Shown here: one piece after another, positions 16,663-25,627 of the stretch | Layout of the letters: each line of letters begins with the position of its first letter | Numbering within the stretch: position 1 is the stretch's first letter | Source: Nitrosarchaeum koreense MY1 | Lineage (GTDB): Archaea; Thermoproteota; Nitrososphaeria; Nitrososphaerales; Nitrosopumilaceae | NCBI RefSeq assembly: GCF_000220175.1 | Contig: NZ_AFPU01000001.1 | Coordinates: 965,512 to 1,029,511, forward strand | Reading direction: 5' to 3' | Length of the DNA: 64,000 nt | Translations under genes and position numbers: made by a program | The notes under the pieces: generated by a model | The model's input: only the letters and a program-made list of their open reading frames with translations | Databases searched by the model: none | What the model was told of the DNA's origin: nothing

Positions 16663-17662
16663 TAATTGCTTGAGTAAATTCAGATGTAGATTTTGTACCG
16701 CCTATATCTTTAGTTTTAACACCAGTTTTTACTAAATTAAAAATCGTAGATTCTAATTTTTGTCCAACTTCAAGACATTTTGAATCATTATTTTTTGTAC
16801 CAAGCCAATCAAGCATCATTTTGATAGATAAGAGAAACGATGAGGGATTTGCAATATTCTTTCCAGCAATATCAAATGCGGCTCCATGAACTGGTTCAAA
16901 TAAGGCAAAATTATCGCCAATATTTGCTGCGGGTGCCATACCTAATCCACCAACAACTTGAGAAGATTCATCAGATAAAATATCACCAAACAAGTTAGTA
17001 GTTACTATAACATCAAATTGTTCAGGTTGACGAATTAGATTCATTGCACATGCATCAACATACATTTGTTCAAATAAAATATCAGGATAGTTTTTTGAAA
17101 CTTCAGTGCATGAACTAGCAAATAACCCGTCAGTAATTCGCATGACATTTGATTTATGAACACATGTAACTTTTTTCATAGAATTTCGTTGTTTTGCAGT
17201 TTCAAATGCATATTTTGCAATTCTCTTAGATGCATTTTCTGAAATTATTCTTAATGCAACAGCTGAATCCCCCAAGCTAAATTCCTTACCAGTGTAAAGA
17301 TCCTCGGTGTTTTCTCTAACAATCACCATATCAATATCATCCCGCAATGCAGGCATATGTGGGTAAGATTTTGCAGGTCTGATATTGGCATACAAATCAA
17401 GTATCCTTCGTAAAACAACAATGACATCAGCAGCTGATTCGCCAACTGGGGCCTTCAAACATGCATCTGATTTTTTTATAGTATCAACTGTTTCATCAGG
17501 TAATGCTTTACCTGATTCTTTAAGGGCTTTATCGCCAGCTGATAATTTTGTAACATCAAATTTTAATCCGAGCTTGTCATTTATGGCATTAATCACAGAA
17601 ACTGCAGATTCAGATAATTCAGGACCAATTCCATCACCAGTAATTAATGAAATTTTATACAT
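16649..17662 (-). CDS. leuB: 3-isopropylmalate dehydrogenase
   Basis: A 337-residue beta-decarboxylating dehydrogenase. It opens with YKISLITGDGIGPEL, contains the substrate arginines in VVLRRILDLYANIRP, the catalytic Tyr in VIVRENTEDLYTG and the metal-binding DILSDESS. Together with leuA upstream this supports leucine biosynthesis: oxidation of 3-isopropylmalate to the keto acid. A homoisocitrate or isocitrate relative is possible but the operon argues for LeuB. I chose the ATG at 17662, which starts just before the Rossmann-like strand; a TTG lies 18 bases upstream. It is last in the ilvB-ilvN-leuA-leuB operon. Confidence 0.85.
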   Translation of the reverse strand: MYKISLITGDGIGPELSESAVSVINAINDKLGLKFDVTKLSAGDKALKESGKALPDETVDTIKKSDACLKAPVGESAADVIVVLRRILDLYANIRPAKSYPHMPALRDDIDMVIVRENTEDLYTGKEFSLGDSAVALRIISENASKRIAKYAFETAKQRNSMKKVTCVHKSNVMRITDGLFASSCTEVSKNYPDILFEQMYVDACAMNLIRQPEQFDVIVTTNLFGDILSDESSQVVGGLGMAPAANIGDNFALFEPVHGAAFDIAGKNIANPSSFLLSIKMMLDWLGTKNNDSKCLEVGQKLESTIFNLVKTGVKTKDIGGTKSTSEFTQAITNML

Positions 17663-17693
17663 AATAGAACAGTATCTCAATACAATTTTAGGA

Positions 17694-19208
17694 TTATCTT
17701 ACCTGTTTTTCCTGAAGCATTTTTTTGAGCATTATTCTATTAATCGCATCAATCACTGCCTTAACAGATGTTGTTACAATATCTTCACCAACAGATTTTG
17801 CTGAGACTTTGTTTCCAAAAGCATCCTCTACTTTTACTGTAACCTCACATAATGCACTAGAACCACCAGAAATTGATGCCAACCCATAATCTTTAATTCT
17901 AATTTCAGAAATCTTTCCGGTAATTTTTTGAATGGCATTTAATGCAGCATCTACTGGACCGACTCCATAATCAGTTCCAATGTGATCCTGACCGTCAATG
18001 TTTAATTTTACAAATGCATAAGGCATTGTTCCAATTCCAGTTGAAACTGAGAATCCAGTTAGCTGAACAATTCGTTTGAGTTCTTTTTCTCCCAATACAT
18101 CACTTGCAATTGATAACAATTCAACATCTGTGATTTGTTTTCCAGCATCACCTAATGTTTTGACTTTATCTAAGATTTGTTTAGATTGTTCTTCTGTAGG
18201 TTTTACTCCATATTCTGCAAGCATTGCATTCATTCCATGAATTCCAGCATGTTTTCCAACTTGGAGCCATCGCTTTCTTCCAACTAATTCAGGACTGATT
18301 GGCTCGTATGTAAGCGGATTGCTTAGTACACCGTGTGTATGAATACCGGATTCATGACCAAATGCGTTTGTTCCAACTATTGCTTTGTTTGGTTGAACAA
18401 TAATTCCCACAGTCTTTGAGATAAACCGTGATGTATCATAAATTAATTCAGATTTGATATTAGTCTCATATTTTTTCTCAAATGGAAGACATTTCAAAGC
18501 CATTGAAAATTCTTCTAATGATGCATTCCCTGCTCTTTCTCCAATTCCATTAATTGTTACATGTGCACAAGAAGCTCCAGCATGAATTCCCGCTAATGAA
18601 TTTGCAACTGCCAAACCAAAGTCATTATGACAATGAACACTTACCGGAAGTTTTGTAACCTCCACAGTATCTTTTGTTAATACTGCCATGTATTCAGGAG
18701 TAGAATATCCAACTGTATCAGGAATGTTGACTCTATCAGCTCCTGCTTTTGCAACATCACCAAATACTTTTTTTAAGAATTCTCGGTCAGTTCGGGTAGC
18801 ATCTTCAGCTGAAAACTCTACTTGAAGACCTCTTGACTTTCCATATTCTACTGCTTCTATTGCTTTTTCAAGTGCTTGTTCTCTTGTCATTTTGAGTTTG
18901 TATTGTAAGTGAATATCAGAAGTTGCAATGAATGTGTGAATGTAATTTAATCCTGCATCAACTGCGGCATCAATATCGTTTTTAATGGTTCTAGTCAATC
19001 CAGCAATCTCACACGATAATCCTGCAGCAGCAATCATTTTGACAGCTTTGAATTCACCTGCAGAAATTACTGGAAACCCTGCTTCAATTGCATCAACCCC
19101 TAATTCATCTAGTTTTTTTGCAATCGCTAGTTTTTGATCTGGGGATAAGGAGACTCCAATTGTTTGTTCTCCATCTCTTAATGTTGTATCAAAAATTCTA
19201 ATTTTCAT
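17694..19208 (-). CDS. leuA: 2-isopropylmalate synthase
   Basis: A 504-residue TIM-barrel condensing enzyme. FDTTLRDGEQTIGVSLSP is the N-terminal HMGL-like signature with the metal-binding Asp, and VHCHNDFGLAVANSLAGIHAG carries the histidine ligands and catalytic region. After about residue 370 comes the LeuA allosteric dimer domain (TGIGTMPYAFVKLNI, GVGPVDAALNAI). It condenses acetyl-CoA with 2-oxoisovalerate; citramalate synthase is the main alternative. Its start overlaps the ilvN stop by four bases. Confidence 0.87.
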   Translation of the reverse strand: MKIRIFDTTLRDGEQTIGVSLSPDQKLAIAKKLDELGVDAIEAGFPVISAGEFKAVKMIAAAGLSCEIAGLTRTIKNDIDAAVDAGLNYIHTFIATSDIHLQYKLKMTREQALEKAIEAVEYGKSRGLQVEFSAEDATRTDREFLKKVFGDVAKAGADRVNIPDTVGYSTPEYMAVLTKDTVEVTKLPVSVHCHNDFGLAVANSLAGIHAGASCAHVTINGIGERAGNASLEEFSMALKCLPFEKKYETNIKSELIYDTSRFISKTVGIIVQPNKAIVGTNAFGHESGIHTHGVLSNPLTYEPISPELVGRKRWLQVGKHAGIHGMNAMLAEYGVKPTEEQSKQILDKVKTLGDAGKQITDVELLSIASDVLGEKELKRIVQLTGFSVSTGIGTMPYAFVKLNIDGQDHIGTDYGVGPVDAALNAIQKITGKISEIRIKDYGLASISGGSSALCEVTVKVEDAFGNKVSAKSVGEDIVTTSVKAVIDAINRIMLKKMLQEKQVR

Positions 19209-19687
19209 GCTCCGCTCCTCTGTAAAGCGGCAACACCAGTTCTGGCAACATCAATGATTCCAAATGGTTTTACCAATTCTTCAAATGCTCTAATTTGATC
19301 AGGTGTAGCAGTCAATTCTACCATCATGGAGTCTTTTCTAACATCATGAATTTTGCCACCATACGCATTTGCTAATTTGTTTACTTCCATACTATCATTA
19401 GCATTACCGAGTTTTATCTTAAAAATACTTAGTTCACGATATACTGTTTTGTGCTCATCTAAGTGCCTTACCTCTAATGTATCAATCATTTTATCAAGCT
19501 GCTTTACAATTTGTTCAACTTGTTTTTCATCACCATACGTGGTAATTGTCATTCTTGAATATTCAGGATTGTCAGTGACACCTACGGAAATGCTATCAAT
19601 GTTGAAATTTCTGGATCTAAAAAGATGAGTAACTTTAAACAAGATTCCAGGTTTGTTTTCAACTAATAAAGTAAGAATTGCCCACAT
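19205..19687 (-). CDS. ilvN: acetolactate synthase small (regulatory) subunit
   Basis: A 160-residue protein with an N-terminal ACT domain, LTLLVENKPGILFKVTHLFRS split across residues 4-24, and a C-terminal ALS regulatory domain (KPFGIIDVARTGVAALQR). The ACT domain binds valine for feedback control of IlvB in the family. The ATG at 19687 gives the standard MWAILTLL beginning and an 8-base gap from ilvB; a GTG at 19696 would overlap the ilvB stop. Confidence 0.92.
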   Translation of the reverse strand: MWAILTLLVENKPGILFKVTHLFRSRNFNIDSISVGVTDNPEYSRMTITTYGDEKQVEQIVKQLDKMIDTLEVRHLDEHKTVYRELSIFKIKLGNANDSMEVNKLANAYGGKIHDVRKDSMMVELTATPDQIRAFEELVKPFGIIDVARTGVAALQRSGA

Positions 19688-19695
19688 GATAATCA

Positions 19696-21384
19696 CTAAG
19701 ATGGTAAAATCATATCCGCAAGAGAAGTTCCTGGAGCTACAAATGGCAACACATCTTCTTCAGGATCAATTGGAATATCAATAACAGTTGCAACATCACT
19801 TTTCAATGCTGTCTTTATTGCCTTATCTAATTCATCCATCGATTGTGCACGTATACCTTGAGCACCGTATGATTCTGCAAGTTTAACATAATCTGGACAT
19901 TTTCCTTGATCAACTCCAATCATTCTTCGATTATAGAAAGTTCTTTGCCATTGTGCGACCATTCCCAATGTAAAATTATTTAATAAAAATACAATGACTG
20001 GAATATCTTCCAACACTGCAGTTGCAAGTGAGTTTTCGGTCATACTAAAACTACCATCTCCTGCAATATCCACTACAGGAACATCAGGTCTTGCAACTTT
20101 AGCACCGATTGCAGCTGGAAATCCCCATCCCATAGTTCCAAGTCCAGTAGAACTAAAGAAAGTACCAGGTTGAATTACATCATAAAATAAAGATGCCCAC
20201 ATTTGATGTTGACCTACTTCAGTAGTTACAATGGAATCATGTGGTAAAACTTCTCTAAGTTTTCTCAATATTTTTGCAGCACCCATTTCACCTGGATGTA
20301 ATTTCAAATGTTCTTTCCAGTATGCTTTTGTTTCTTTAACATGTTTAATCCAAATATTTTCTTCGTTTCTTTTAACAGCTTTTTGCATAAGCATTTTAAC
20401 CATGATTCTAAGTGATGCACGTACATCACCTACCACTGCAACAGATGTTGTTTGATTTTTACCAATTTCAGCTGGGTCCACATCCATATGAATAATTTTT
20501 AGCCTCTTCTCAAAAGCTTCAAATGTTCCAACAGACCTATCAGAAAATCGTGTGCCTATAGCTAAAACACAATCAGCTTCAGTCATCATTTTATTTGCTT
20601 CCGCGTGACCATGCATTCCGATTGGACCTAATGATAACGGATGATTTTCAGGAAATGCACCTTTTCCTTTGAATGTAGTAACAACTGGAATCATAAGTAA
20701 TTCAGCAATAGATTGTAATTCAGCAAATGCTGATGAAATAATGGTACCACCACCAGCTAAAATAATTGGTCTTTCTGCACTAAGCAACATCTCAATTGCT
20801 CTTTCAACATGCATGATATCAGGATCAGTCCATGGATGATAACCACGAATTTTGAATTCATCAGGAAAAACCATGGATGCCTCTTTTTGTTGGACATCTT
20901 TTGGGACGTCAATTAAGACAGGTCCTGGTCTGCCTGTCTCTGCAATGTAAAATCCTTTTCTGACCATTTCTGGAATATCTCCAGGAGTTCTTGGTTGAAA
21001 TGCATATTTTACAACAGGGTTTGCCATACCAATGATATCACTTTCCTGAAAAGCATCTTTTCCAATCATTGCTACTGGAACTTGACCTGTAACTGCAATC
21101 ATTGGAGAAGAATCAGCTTGGGCAGTAGCAATACCAGTTAGAATGTTAGTAGCACCAGGTCCAGATGTAGCAAAACACACTCCTGGTTTTCTACTTACTC
21201 TACCAAATCCATCAGCCATATGTGCTGCAGATTGCTCGTGTCTTACCAAAATATGTCTAATATCACATCTTGCAAATTCATCATACATTGGAAGGTTTGC
21301 ACCGCCAGGTAAGCCAAATACTTCTTTGACCCCTTCTTTTTCCATAGCTACCATTAATGCTCTGGCGCCTGTCATAGTTTCCAT
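19696..21384 (-). CDS. ilvB: acetolactate synthase large (catalytic) subunit
   Basis: A thiamine-diphosphate enzyme of about 562 residues. It has the cofactor Glu in LVRHEQSAAHMADGFGR, the FAD/central domain, and the ThDP motif GDGSFSMTENSLATAVLEDI with the closing NN in FLLNNFTLG. It makes 2-acetolactate or 2-aceto-2-hydroxybutyrate, the first step to valine, leucine and isoleucine. First gene of the ilvB-ilvN-leuA-leuB operon. A TTG (21393) lies nine bases before the preferred ATG. The reductoisomerase and dehydratase genes are not in the window. Confidence 0.94.
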   Translation of the reverse strand: METMTGARALMVAMEKEGVKEVFGLPGGANLPMYDEFARCDIRHILVRHEQSAAHMADGFGRVSRKPGVCFATSGPGATNILTGIATAQADSSPMIAVTGQVPVAMIGKDAFQESDIIGMANPVVKYAFQPRTPGDIPEMVRKGFYIAETGRPGPVLIDVPKDVQQKEASMVFPDEFKIRGYHPWTDPDIMHVERAIEMLLSAERPIILAGGGTIISSAFAELQSIAELLMIPVVTTFKGKGAFPENHPLSLGPIGMHGHAEANKMMTEADCVLAIGTRFSDRSVGTFEAFEKRLKIIHMDVDPAEIGKNQTTSVAVVGDVRASLRIMVKMLMQKAVKRNEENIWIKHVKETKAYWKEHLKLHPGEMGAAKILRKLREVLPHDSIVTTEVGQHQMWASLFYDVIQPGTFFSSTGLGTMGWGFPAAIGAKVARPDVPVVDIAGDGSFSMTENSLATAVLEDIPVIVFLLNNFTLGMVAQWQRTFYNRRMIGVDQGKCPDYVKLAESYGAQGIRAQSMDELDKAIKTALKSDVATVIDIPIDPEEDVLPFVAPGTSLADMILPS

Positions 21385-21614
21385 TTTATTCAATCAAATC
21401 TTTCTCCATAATTTTAATGTGTTAAAATTCTGAGCACGTTTTACAGCACTAGATTAACTAGTGATAAAACACCCAACTTGTAACTTGTCTTTGTGCTCAT
21501 TGAAATTCAAAAGTATTGTGGCATAGATAATTAATAAAGATTATCAGAAAAGTACCAGTGTTTTTAGACGTAGTTACTCCAGAAGACTTAAACTGATAAT
21601 TTCTTACATCATAA

Positions 21615-22022
21615 ATGACAATTTTGTCTGAAAATGAAGAGATCATTAGAATAATTGAAACACTTTTTGAATCAGGAAAGACAAAGGACTTTACATCACT
21701 TAGAGATATTCATCTTAACGATTCTAAATTTTCAAGTTTTAGTGACTTACCACCATATGATCTAAAAGATTTTCAAACTACAATTGAATTAGAAGAATTA
21801 AGATTTGTAAGTATTTCAGATTATGACTATCAAATAAAAAATCCAAAGATTAGTGTATTTGGAGATACTGCAGTGGTTGCATTAGAATTAAAACAAAAAG
21901 GAATGTTGGTCGATAACAAAGCATTCACAGGAGAGCATATTTCAATTGATGGGAGAGCAACTTTCGTGTTGATAAAGCATCCAACATGGAAAATTGCACA
22001 TATTCATTTATCTAAAATATAA
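21615..22022 (+). CDS. NTF2-like/SnoaL-like domain protein
   Basis: A 135-residue alpha+beta protein. An N-terminal helix (EEIIRIIETLFESGKTKDF), a middle of strands (ISDYDYQIKNPKISVFGDTAVV), and the ending GRATFVLIKHPTWKIAHIHLS are the hallmark of DUF4440/SnoaL-like proteins, in which a cone-shaped pocket ends with W-K-I-x-H-x-H-x-S. Members bind or isomerise small molecules; this one's ligand is unknown. It is divergent from ilvB and stops 2 bases before the aldolase stop. Confidence 0.72.
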   Translation: MTILSENEEIIRIIETLFESGKTKDFTSLRDIHLNDSKFSSFSDLPPYDLKDFQTTIELEELRFVSISDYDYQIKNPKISVFGDTAVVALELKQKGMLVDNKAFTGEHISIDGRATFVLIKHPTWKIAHIHLSKI

Positions 22023-22024
22023 AA

Positions 22025-23191
22025 TTATTTTTTATTTACTACAGGTTTGTTTTGATTAGGTTTGTTTTGATTAGGTTTGTTTTGATTAGGTTTGTTTTGA
22101 TTAGGTTTGTTTTGATTAGGTTTGTTTTGATTAGGTTTGTTTTGATTAGGTTTGTTTTGATTAGGTTTGTTTTGATTAGGTTTGTTTTGATTAGGTTTGT
22201 TTTGATTAGGTTTGTTTTGATTAGGTTTGTTTTGATTAGGTTTGTTTTGATTAGGTTTGTTTTGATTAGGTTTGTTTTGATTAGGTTTGTTTTGATTAGG
22301 TTTGTTTTGATTAGGTTTGTTTTGATTAGGTTTGTTTTGATTAGGTTTGTTTTGATTAGGTTTGTTTTGATTAGGTTTGTTTTGATTAGGTTTGTTTTGA
22401 TTAGATCTTTCATTTCGAAGTGATTGATATAATTTGTAGGCTTGATCAACATTTGAATTTCCATGTACAATAGATCTGACTGCTCTAATCATTGCTACTG
22501 GATTATCAGATTGCCAGATATTTCGGCCCATATCAACACCTACTGCACCACCTTTGATTGCATTGTAAGTTAATTGTAAAGCATCTCTTTCAGGAATCTT
22601 TTTTCCACCTGCAACGATTATTGGGACTGGACAAGATTGAACCACTTTTTCAAAATTTTCACAATAGTATGTTTTAACAATATGAGCGCCTTGTTCTGCA
22701 GCAATTCTACATGCCAATGAAAGATACCTAGCATCTTTACCAAGTTCTTTACCTACTGCAGTAACTGCAAGCACAGGAATTCCGTATTCTTCAGCTTCAT
22801 TAACTAATTTGCCAAGATTTACAATTGTTTGATGTTCATATTTTGAGCCAACAAAGATAGACATTGCAAGGGCACTAGCATTTAATCGGATAGCATCTTT
22901 GATACTAACGGTGATCTCTTCTTTTGACAAGTCTTCACCAATAATACTAGAACCTCCAGAGACACGTAAAACCATCGGTACATTAGTAGAGGTTGGAACT
23001 GAAGTTCGCTGTACACCACGTGTAAGCATTAATGAATCACAGTATTTCAGTAGTGGTTCAATTACTTTTTTCGGGTTTTCTAATTTTTCAGTTGGGCCTA
23101 AAAAGTATCCATGATCAACTGCTAACATTAATGCGCGATTATTTTGTGGTTTAATTATTTGTGAAATTCTATTTTTTAATCCCCAATCCAT
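22025..23191 (-). CDS. class I (DhnA-type) aldolase with a 120-residue NQNKP repeat tail
   Basis: Residues 1-265 form a TIM-barrel aldolase of the DhnA/LsrF family: AVDHGYFLG (Asp26, His27), the Schiff-base Lys173 in HIVKTYYCENF, and GVDMGRNIWQ at the phosphate site. In archaea lacking the standard first shikimate steps this family makes 2-amino-3,7-dideoxyheptulosonate for aromatic amino acids; LsrF-like or fructose-bisphosphate aldolase activity is possible. After LRNERS the protein continues as 24 exact copies of Asn-Gln-Asn-Lys-Pro and ends VVNKK. The catalytic domain is full length, so the tail is an addition. The tail would be basic, disordered and surface exposed. Confidence 0.85.
   Translation of the reverse strand: MDWGLKNRISQIIKPQNNRALMLAVDHGYFLGPTEKLENPKKVIEPLLKYCDSLMLTRGVQRTSVPTSTNVPMVLRVSGGSSIIGEDLSKEEITVSIKDAIRLNASALAMSIFVGSKYEHQTIVNLGKLVNEAEEYGIPVLAVTAVGKELGKDARYLSLACRIAAEQGAHIVKTYYCENFEKVVQSCPVPIIVAGGKKIPERDALQLTYNAIKGGAVGVDMGRNIWQSDNPVAMIRAVRSIVHGNSNVDQAYKLYQSLRNERSNQNKPNQNKPNQNKPNQNKPNQNKPNQNKPNQNKPNQNKPNQNKPNQNKPNQNKPNQNKPNQNKPNQNKPNQNKPNQNKPNQNKPNQNKPNQNKPNQNKPNQNKPNQNKPNQNKPNQNKPVVNKK
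22044..22403 (-). repeat. perfect 15-bp tandem repeat, 24 copies
   Basis: The unit on the + strand is GGTTTGTTTTGATTA, repeated 24 times with no mismatch over 360 bases. It lies wholly within the 3' end of the aldolase gene. Unit length is divisible by three, so loss or gain of copies leaves the reading frame open and only changes the tail by five residues per unit. All three minus-strand frames except their flanks lack stops in the array. Perfect identity points to very recent expansion or active homogenisation; copy number may differ between strains or be misassembled. Confidence 0.97.
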
Positions 23192-23237
23192 GTATCTTCG
23201 TTTTTGAAAGAATAAAAATACCTTTCTTAAGCCTTTC

Positions 23238-24266
23238 TTATTTTGTGATAATTATTTTCATTGCGTTATCTCCACTTTTAGCATGATCAAATGCTTTTTG
23301 AGACTCTGAAATTGTATATGTATGAGTAACCAATTGTTTCACATCTATTTCAGATGACTCTATCAGTTTGAGAGCTTCCTTAGTATCATTATCAGATGCA
23401 GCATAACTTGTTACCAGAGTAATTTCTTTAGAATAAATTTTATTCATATCTAAAAGGATTTTAGCGTCTTTAGAAGGAACACCAAACATCATAACAGCAC
23501 CACCTTTTCGTACCATGTCTATTGCATCGTCTAATGCTTTTAGACTACTAGTTGCTACAATTGCAACATCTACACCACGTCCTTCAGTATGATCTAAAAT
23601 TTTTTCTTTTCGTTTTTCGTCAAGAGAATGGATTGAATCAGTAATGTTAAATTTTTTTGCAAATTTCAATCGAAATTCATTAACATCAAAGCAGAAAATC
23701 TTTGAGAATTTTTTGGATTTAGCAAGCATTACGTGCATCATTCCAGTGGGTCCAACACCAAAAATAGCAATAGAATCTCCTTCACGATAAGAGTATTTTG
23801 TCCATGCCCTAACACAACATGCTAATGGTTCAATCATTGCAGCTTCTTCAAAACTCATAGAATCGGGAATATTTAGTACACCACCGTGTTCTACATTCCA
23901 TTGTGGTACAACATACTCTTCAGATAAACCACATGGAGACAGATTTGTTTCATAATATTTTGGACACATTGTTTCATTACCATGATTACATAAGTGACAA
24001 GAGTAACATGGTACATGATGATGAGTAAATACTCTATCTCCTTTTTTAAATGCAGTAACATTAGGACCAACGTCCAGCACAATTCCTGCAGGTTCATGAC
24101 CTAGTCGCATTGATGGTTGTCCATATTCCCCAAATACTTTTTCCAGATCAGACCCACAAATCCCACATGCATGCATTTGAACCAAAATATCACCAGAACT
24201 CAAAAGTGGCTGTTCTGTTTCGTTAATTGAAATAACAGATGGTTCCTTAACAGATGCAGTTTTCAT
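23238..24266 (-). CDS. zinc-dependent alcohol dehydrogenase (MDR family)
   Basis: A 342-residue medium-chain dehydrogenase. The catalytic zinc site is CGICGSDLE and GHEPAG; the structural zinc loop CYSCHLCNHGNETMC has four cysteines. The nucleotide fold shows IFGVGPTGMMHVMLAK and an acidic residue after strand 2 (FDVNEFR), indicating NAD preference. It resembles threonine or sorbitol dehydrogenases, but the substrate cannot be assigned. It precedes the aldolase by 46 bases on the same strand, so they may be co-expressed. Confidence 0.88.
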   Translation of the reverse strand: MKTASVKEPSVISINETEQPLLSSGDILVQMHACGICGSDLEKVFGEYGQPSMRLGHEPAGIVLDVGPNVTAFKKGDRVFTHHHVPCYSCHLCNHGNETMCPKYYETNLSPCGLSEEYVVPQWNVEHGGVLNIPDSMSFEEAAMIEPLACCVRAWTKYSYREGDSIAIFGVGPTGMMHVMLAKSKKFSKIFCFDVNEFRLKFAKKFNITDSIHSLDEKRKEKILDHTEGRGVDVAIVATSSLKALDDAIDMVRKGGAVMMFGVPSKDAKILLDMNKIYSKEITLVTSYAASDNDTKEALKLIESSEIDVKQLVTHTYTISESQKAFDHAKSGDNAMKIIITK

Positions 24267-24303
24267 ATCAAAACTTTAGAATATTGAATATAAGTAGATT
24301 AAA

Positions 24304-24597
24304 TTACACACCAAGTATCTTTTTGAGCATTAATCTATAATCAACTTCAGATTTTTCACTTCCTGCTGAAGGTAATGCAAAGACCAGAGTGGATTTTTCT
24401 GCACGAAGCTCGGTTAGTTCATCACTGATAGATTCAGTCATGTCATCACTTACCAATACTAATCCAACGTCAGAATCATCAGTTAGTTTTTTGATTTCGT
24501 CTAATGTCTTTTTAGGAGAATCTGATATCACCCCAGGTACACCAGCTAACTGAAAGCTTGTAACAAAGGATTTGCTTCCAACAGTAAATATCTTCAC
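24304..24597 (-). CDS. atpF: A-type ATP synthase subunit F
   Basis: A 97-residue protein with the family's N-terminal strand-loop MKIFTVGSKSFVTSFQLAGV, the central VGLVLVSDD and the FALPSAGSEKSEVDYRLMLKKILG ending. Subunit F sits on the central stalk of the archaeal/V-type ATP synthase. GTG start; length normal. No other ATP synthase genes lie nearby, so the complex is encoded at more than one locus. It is 37 bases upstream of the alcohol dehydrogenase on the same strand. Confidence 0.8.
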   Translation of the reverse strand: MKIFTVGSKSFVTSFQLAGVPGVISDSPKKTLDEIKKLTDDSDVGLVLVSDDMTESISDELTELRAEKSTLVFALPSAGSEKSEVDYRLMLKKILGV

Positions 24598-24686
24598 AGT
24601 ATAAAATTTTGTTTATTCTAATTTAACCCTTTTTGGTAGGCAGTGGATCAGGAAAGATTGATTTAGCATAAGACTTCAAAGAAAAT

Positions 24687-24986
24687 ATGGTAGAAATTGA
24701 CAATCAAAAAAACGTCTATCTATTCACACATGGACGAATGGATCTACAAGAAAAAGCAATCACAGCCCTAGTTTCAAAAGGATTCTCGAAGGAGAAGATC
24801 ATAATGGCAGTTCCAAACAAAGTTGGAAATGTTGGAGATTACATGGCTATGCTTTGGATGCCACCTACACCAGATCATATAAAAATTCAACACATAACCA
24901 AAGTTGAACAAGTAAAACCAGAAGGAATGATAGGGTTATGGAAAGGGGTTTCTAAAGATGATATCGATACTGTTTCACTAGGATAA
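24687..24986 (+). CDS. thaumarchaeal hypothetical protein
   Basis: A 99-residue ATG-started protein with strand-helix pattern NVYLFTHGRMDLQEKAITALVSKG and a Pro/Met-rich loop MLWMPPTPDH. It resembles small alpha/beta proteins but no family is recognised. It stops two bases before the convergent gene's stop and is divergent from atpF by 89 bases. Confidence 0.55.
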   Translation: MVEIDNQKNVYLFTHGRMDLQEKAITALVSKGFSKEKIIMAVPNKVGNVGDYMAMLWMPPTPDHIKIQHITKVEQVKPEGMIGLWKGVSKDDIDTVSLG

Positions 24987-24988
24987 AC

Positions 24989-25240
24989 TTAAGAAAATCC
25001 AGCCCCAAACTCATCGCCTTTTTGAAGTGGATCACCAGAATCAGAATTTTTTAATTTTAAATAAAGTAGTGATTCGTAAACCAATTTTAATGAATCATCT
25101 TCGTTTAGATTTGAATTTGATTTTACATCGTCTTTGTATTTTTGAAGTTTCTGAACATTTTGTTCATCAACAGAAATTCCATCAGATTCCATCATTGTTG
25201 CAATTTTTTCAATTAATGAATTGTATTGATTCTCATCCAT
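24989..25240 (-). CDS. hypothetical acidic protein
   Basis: An 83-residue helical, acidic protein (ENQYNSLIEKIATMMESDG, LNEDDSLKLVYESLLYLKLK) ending in a Gly-rich tail GDEFGAGFS. The ATG at 25240 fits the codon context better than an upstream start at 25273. Not recognised. It follows the SWIM-finger gene by about 50 bases on the same strand. Confidence 0.5.
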   Translation of the reverse strand: MDENQYNSLIEKIATMMESDGISVDEQNVQKLQKYKDDVKSNSNLNEDDSLKLVYESLLYLKLKNSDSGDPLQKGDEFGAGFS

Positions 25241-25290
25241 AATTATTTGGTATTTTTTCCTGGTTATTAACAAGTTCTAATTTAATATTA

Positions 25291-25593
25291 TTATAAATCA
25301 GAAATCAATCCTGAAAGAAAAACACTATACTCATCATCAGAAAAAATAATTTTTTCAATTTTGTTTTCTCGTTGTGCTAAATACACAGATTCCAAATGAT
25401 AGCAAGTTGTTTTTTCATTTAATCGTCCAAAATAATACCCATTGCATGAACAATACTCGGCATCAGGATCTAACCAATGTTCCTTGCTTTTTCCTACTAC
25501 TGTCCAGATCTTTCTTTGACTTGGTTCAAAGAGATGTAATTTAACTCGATTTTCAGAAACAACAGATTTAATTCTCTCAGAATCTTTGTTCAC
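25291..25593 (-). CDS. SWIM zinc-finger protein
   Basis: A 100-residue protein with the SWIM pattern Cys-x-Cys ... Cys-x-His: EYCSCNGYYFGRLNEKTTCYHLE. The domain usually sits in DNA- or protein-binding regions, e.g. with recombination factors. Upstream is a beta-strand segment (VKLHLFEPSQRKIWTVVG) normally found just before SWIM fingers. GTG start. It diverges from the phosphoesterase gene with 34 bases between. Confidence 0.75.
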   Translation of the reverse strand: MNKDSERIKSVVSENRVKLHLFEPSQRKIWTVVGKSKEHWLDPDAEYCSCNGYYFGRLNEKTTCYHLESVYLAQRENKIEKIIFSDDEYSVFLSGLISDL

Positions 25594-25627
25594 AAGAATT
25601 TAATCCAAAGTCCATCGTATATCTTTG

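Noticed and set aside
22044-22403. Possible CRISPR array
   Set aside because: The 15-bp units are contiguous with no spacers and lie inside a coding frame; not CRISPR.
22039-22470. Open frames of over 120 codons on both strands across the 15-bp repeat
   Set aside because: The unit is divisible by three and lacks stops in several frames, so these openings follow from repetition. Only the aldolase frame has a conserved domain.
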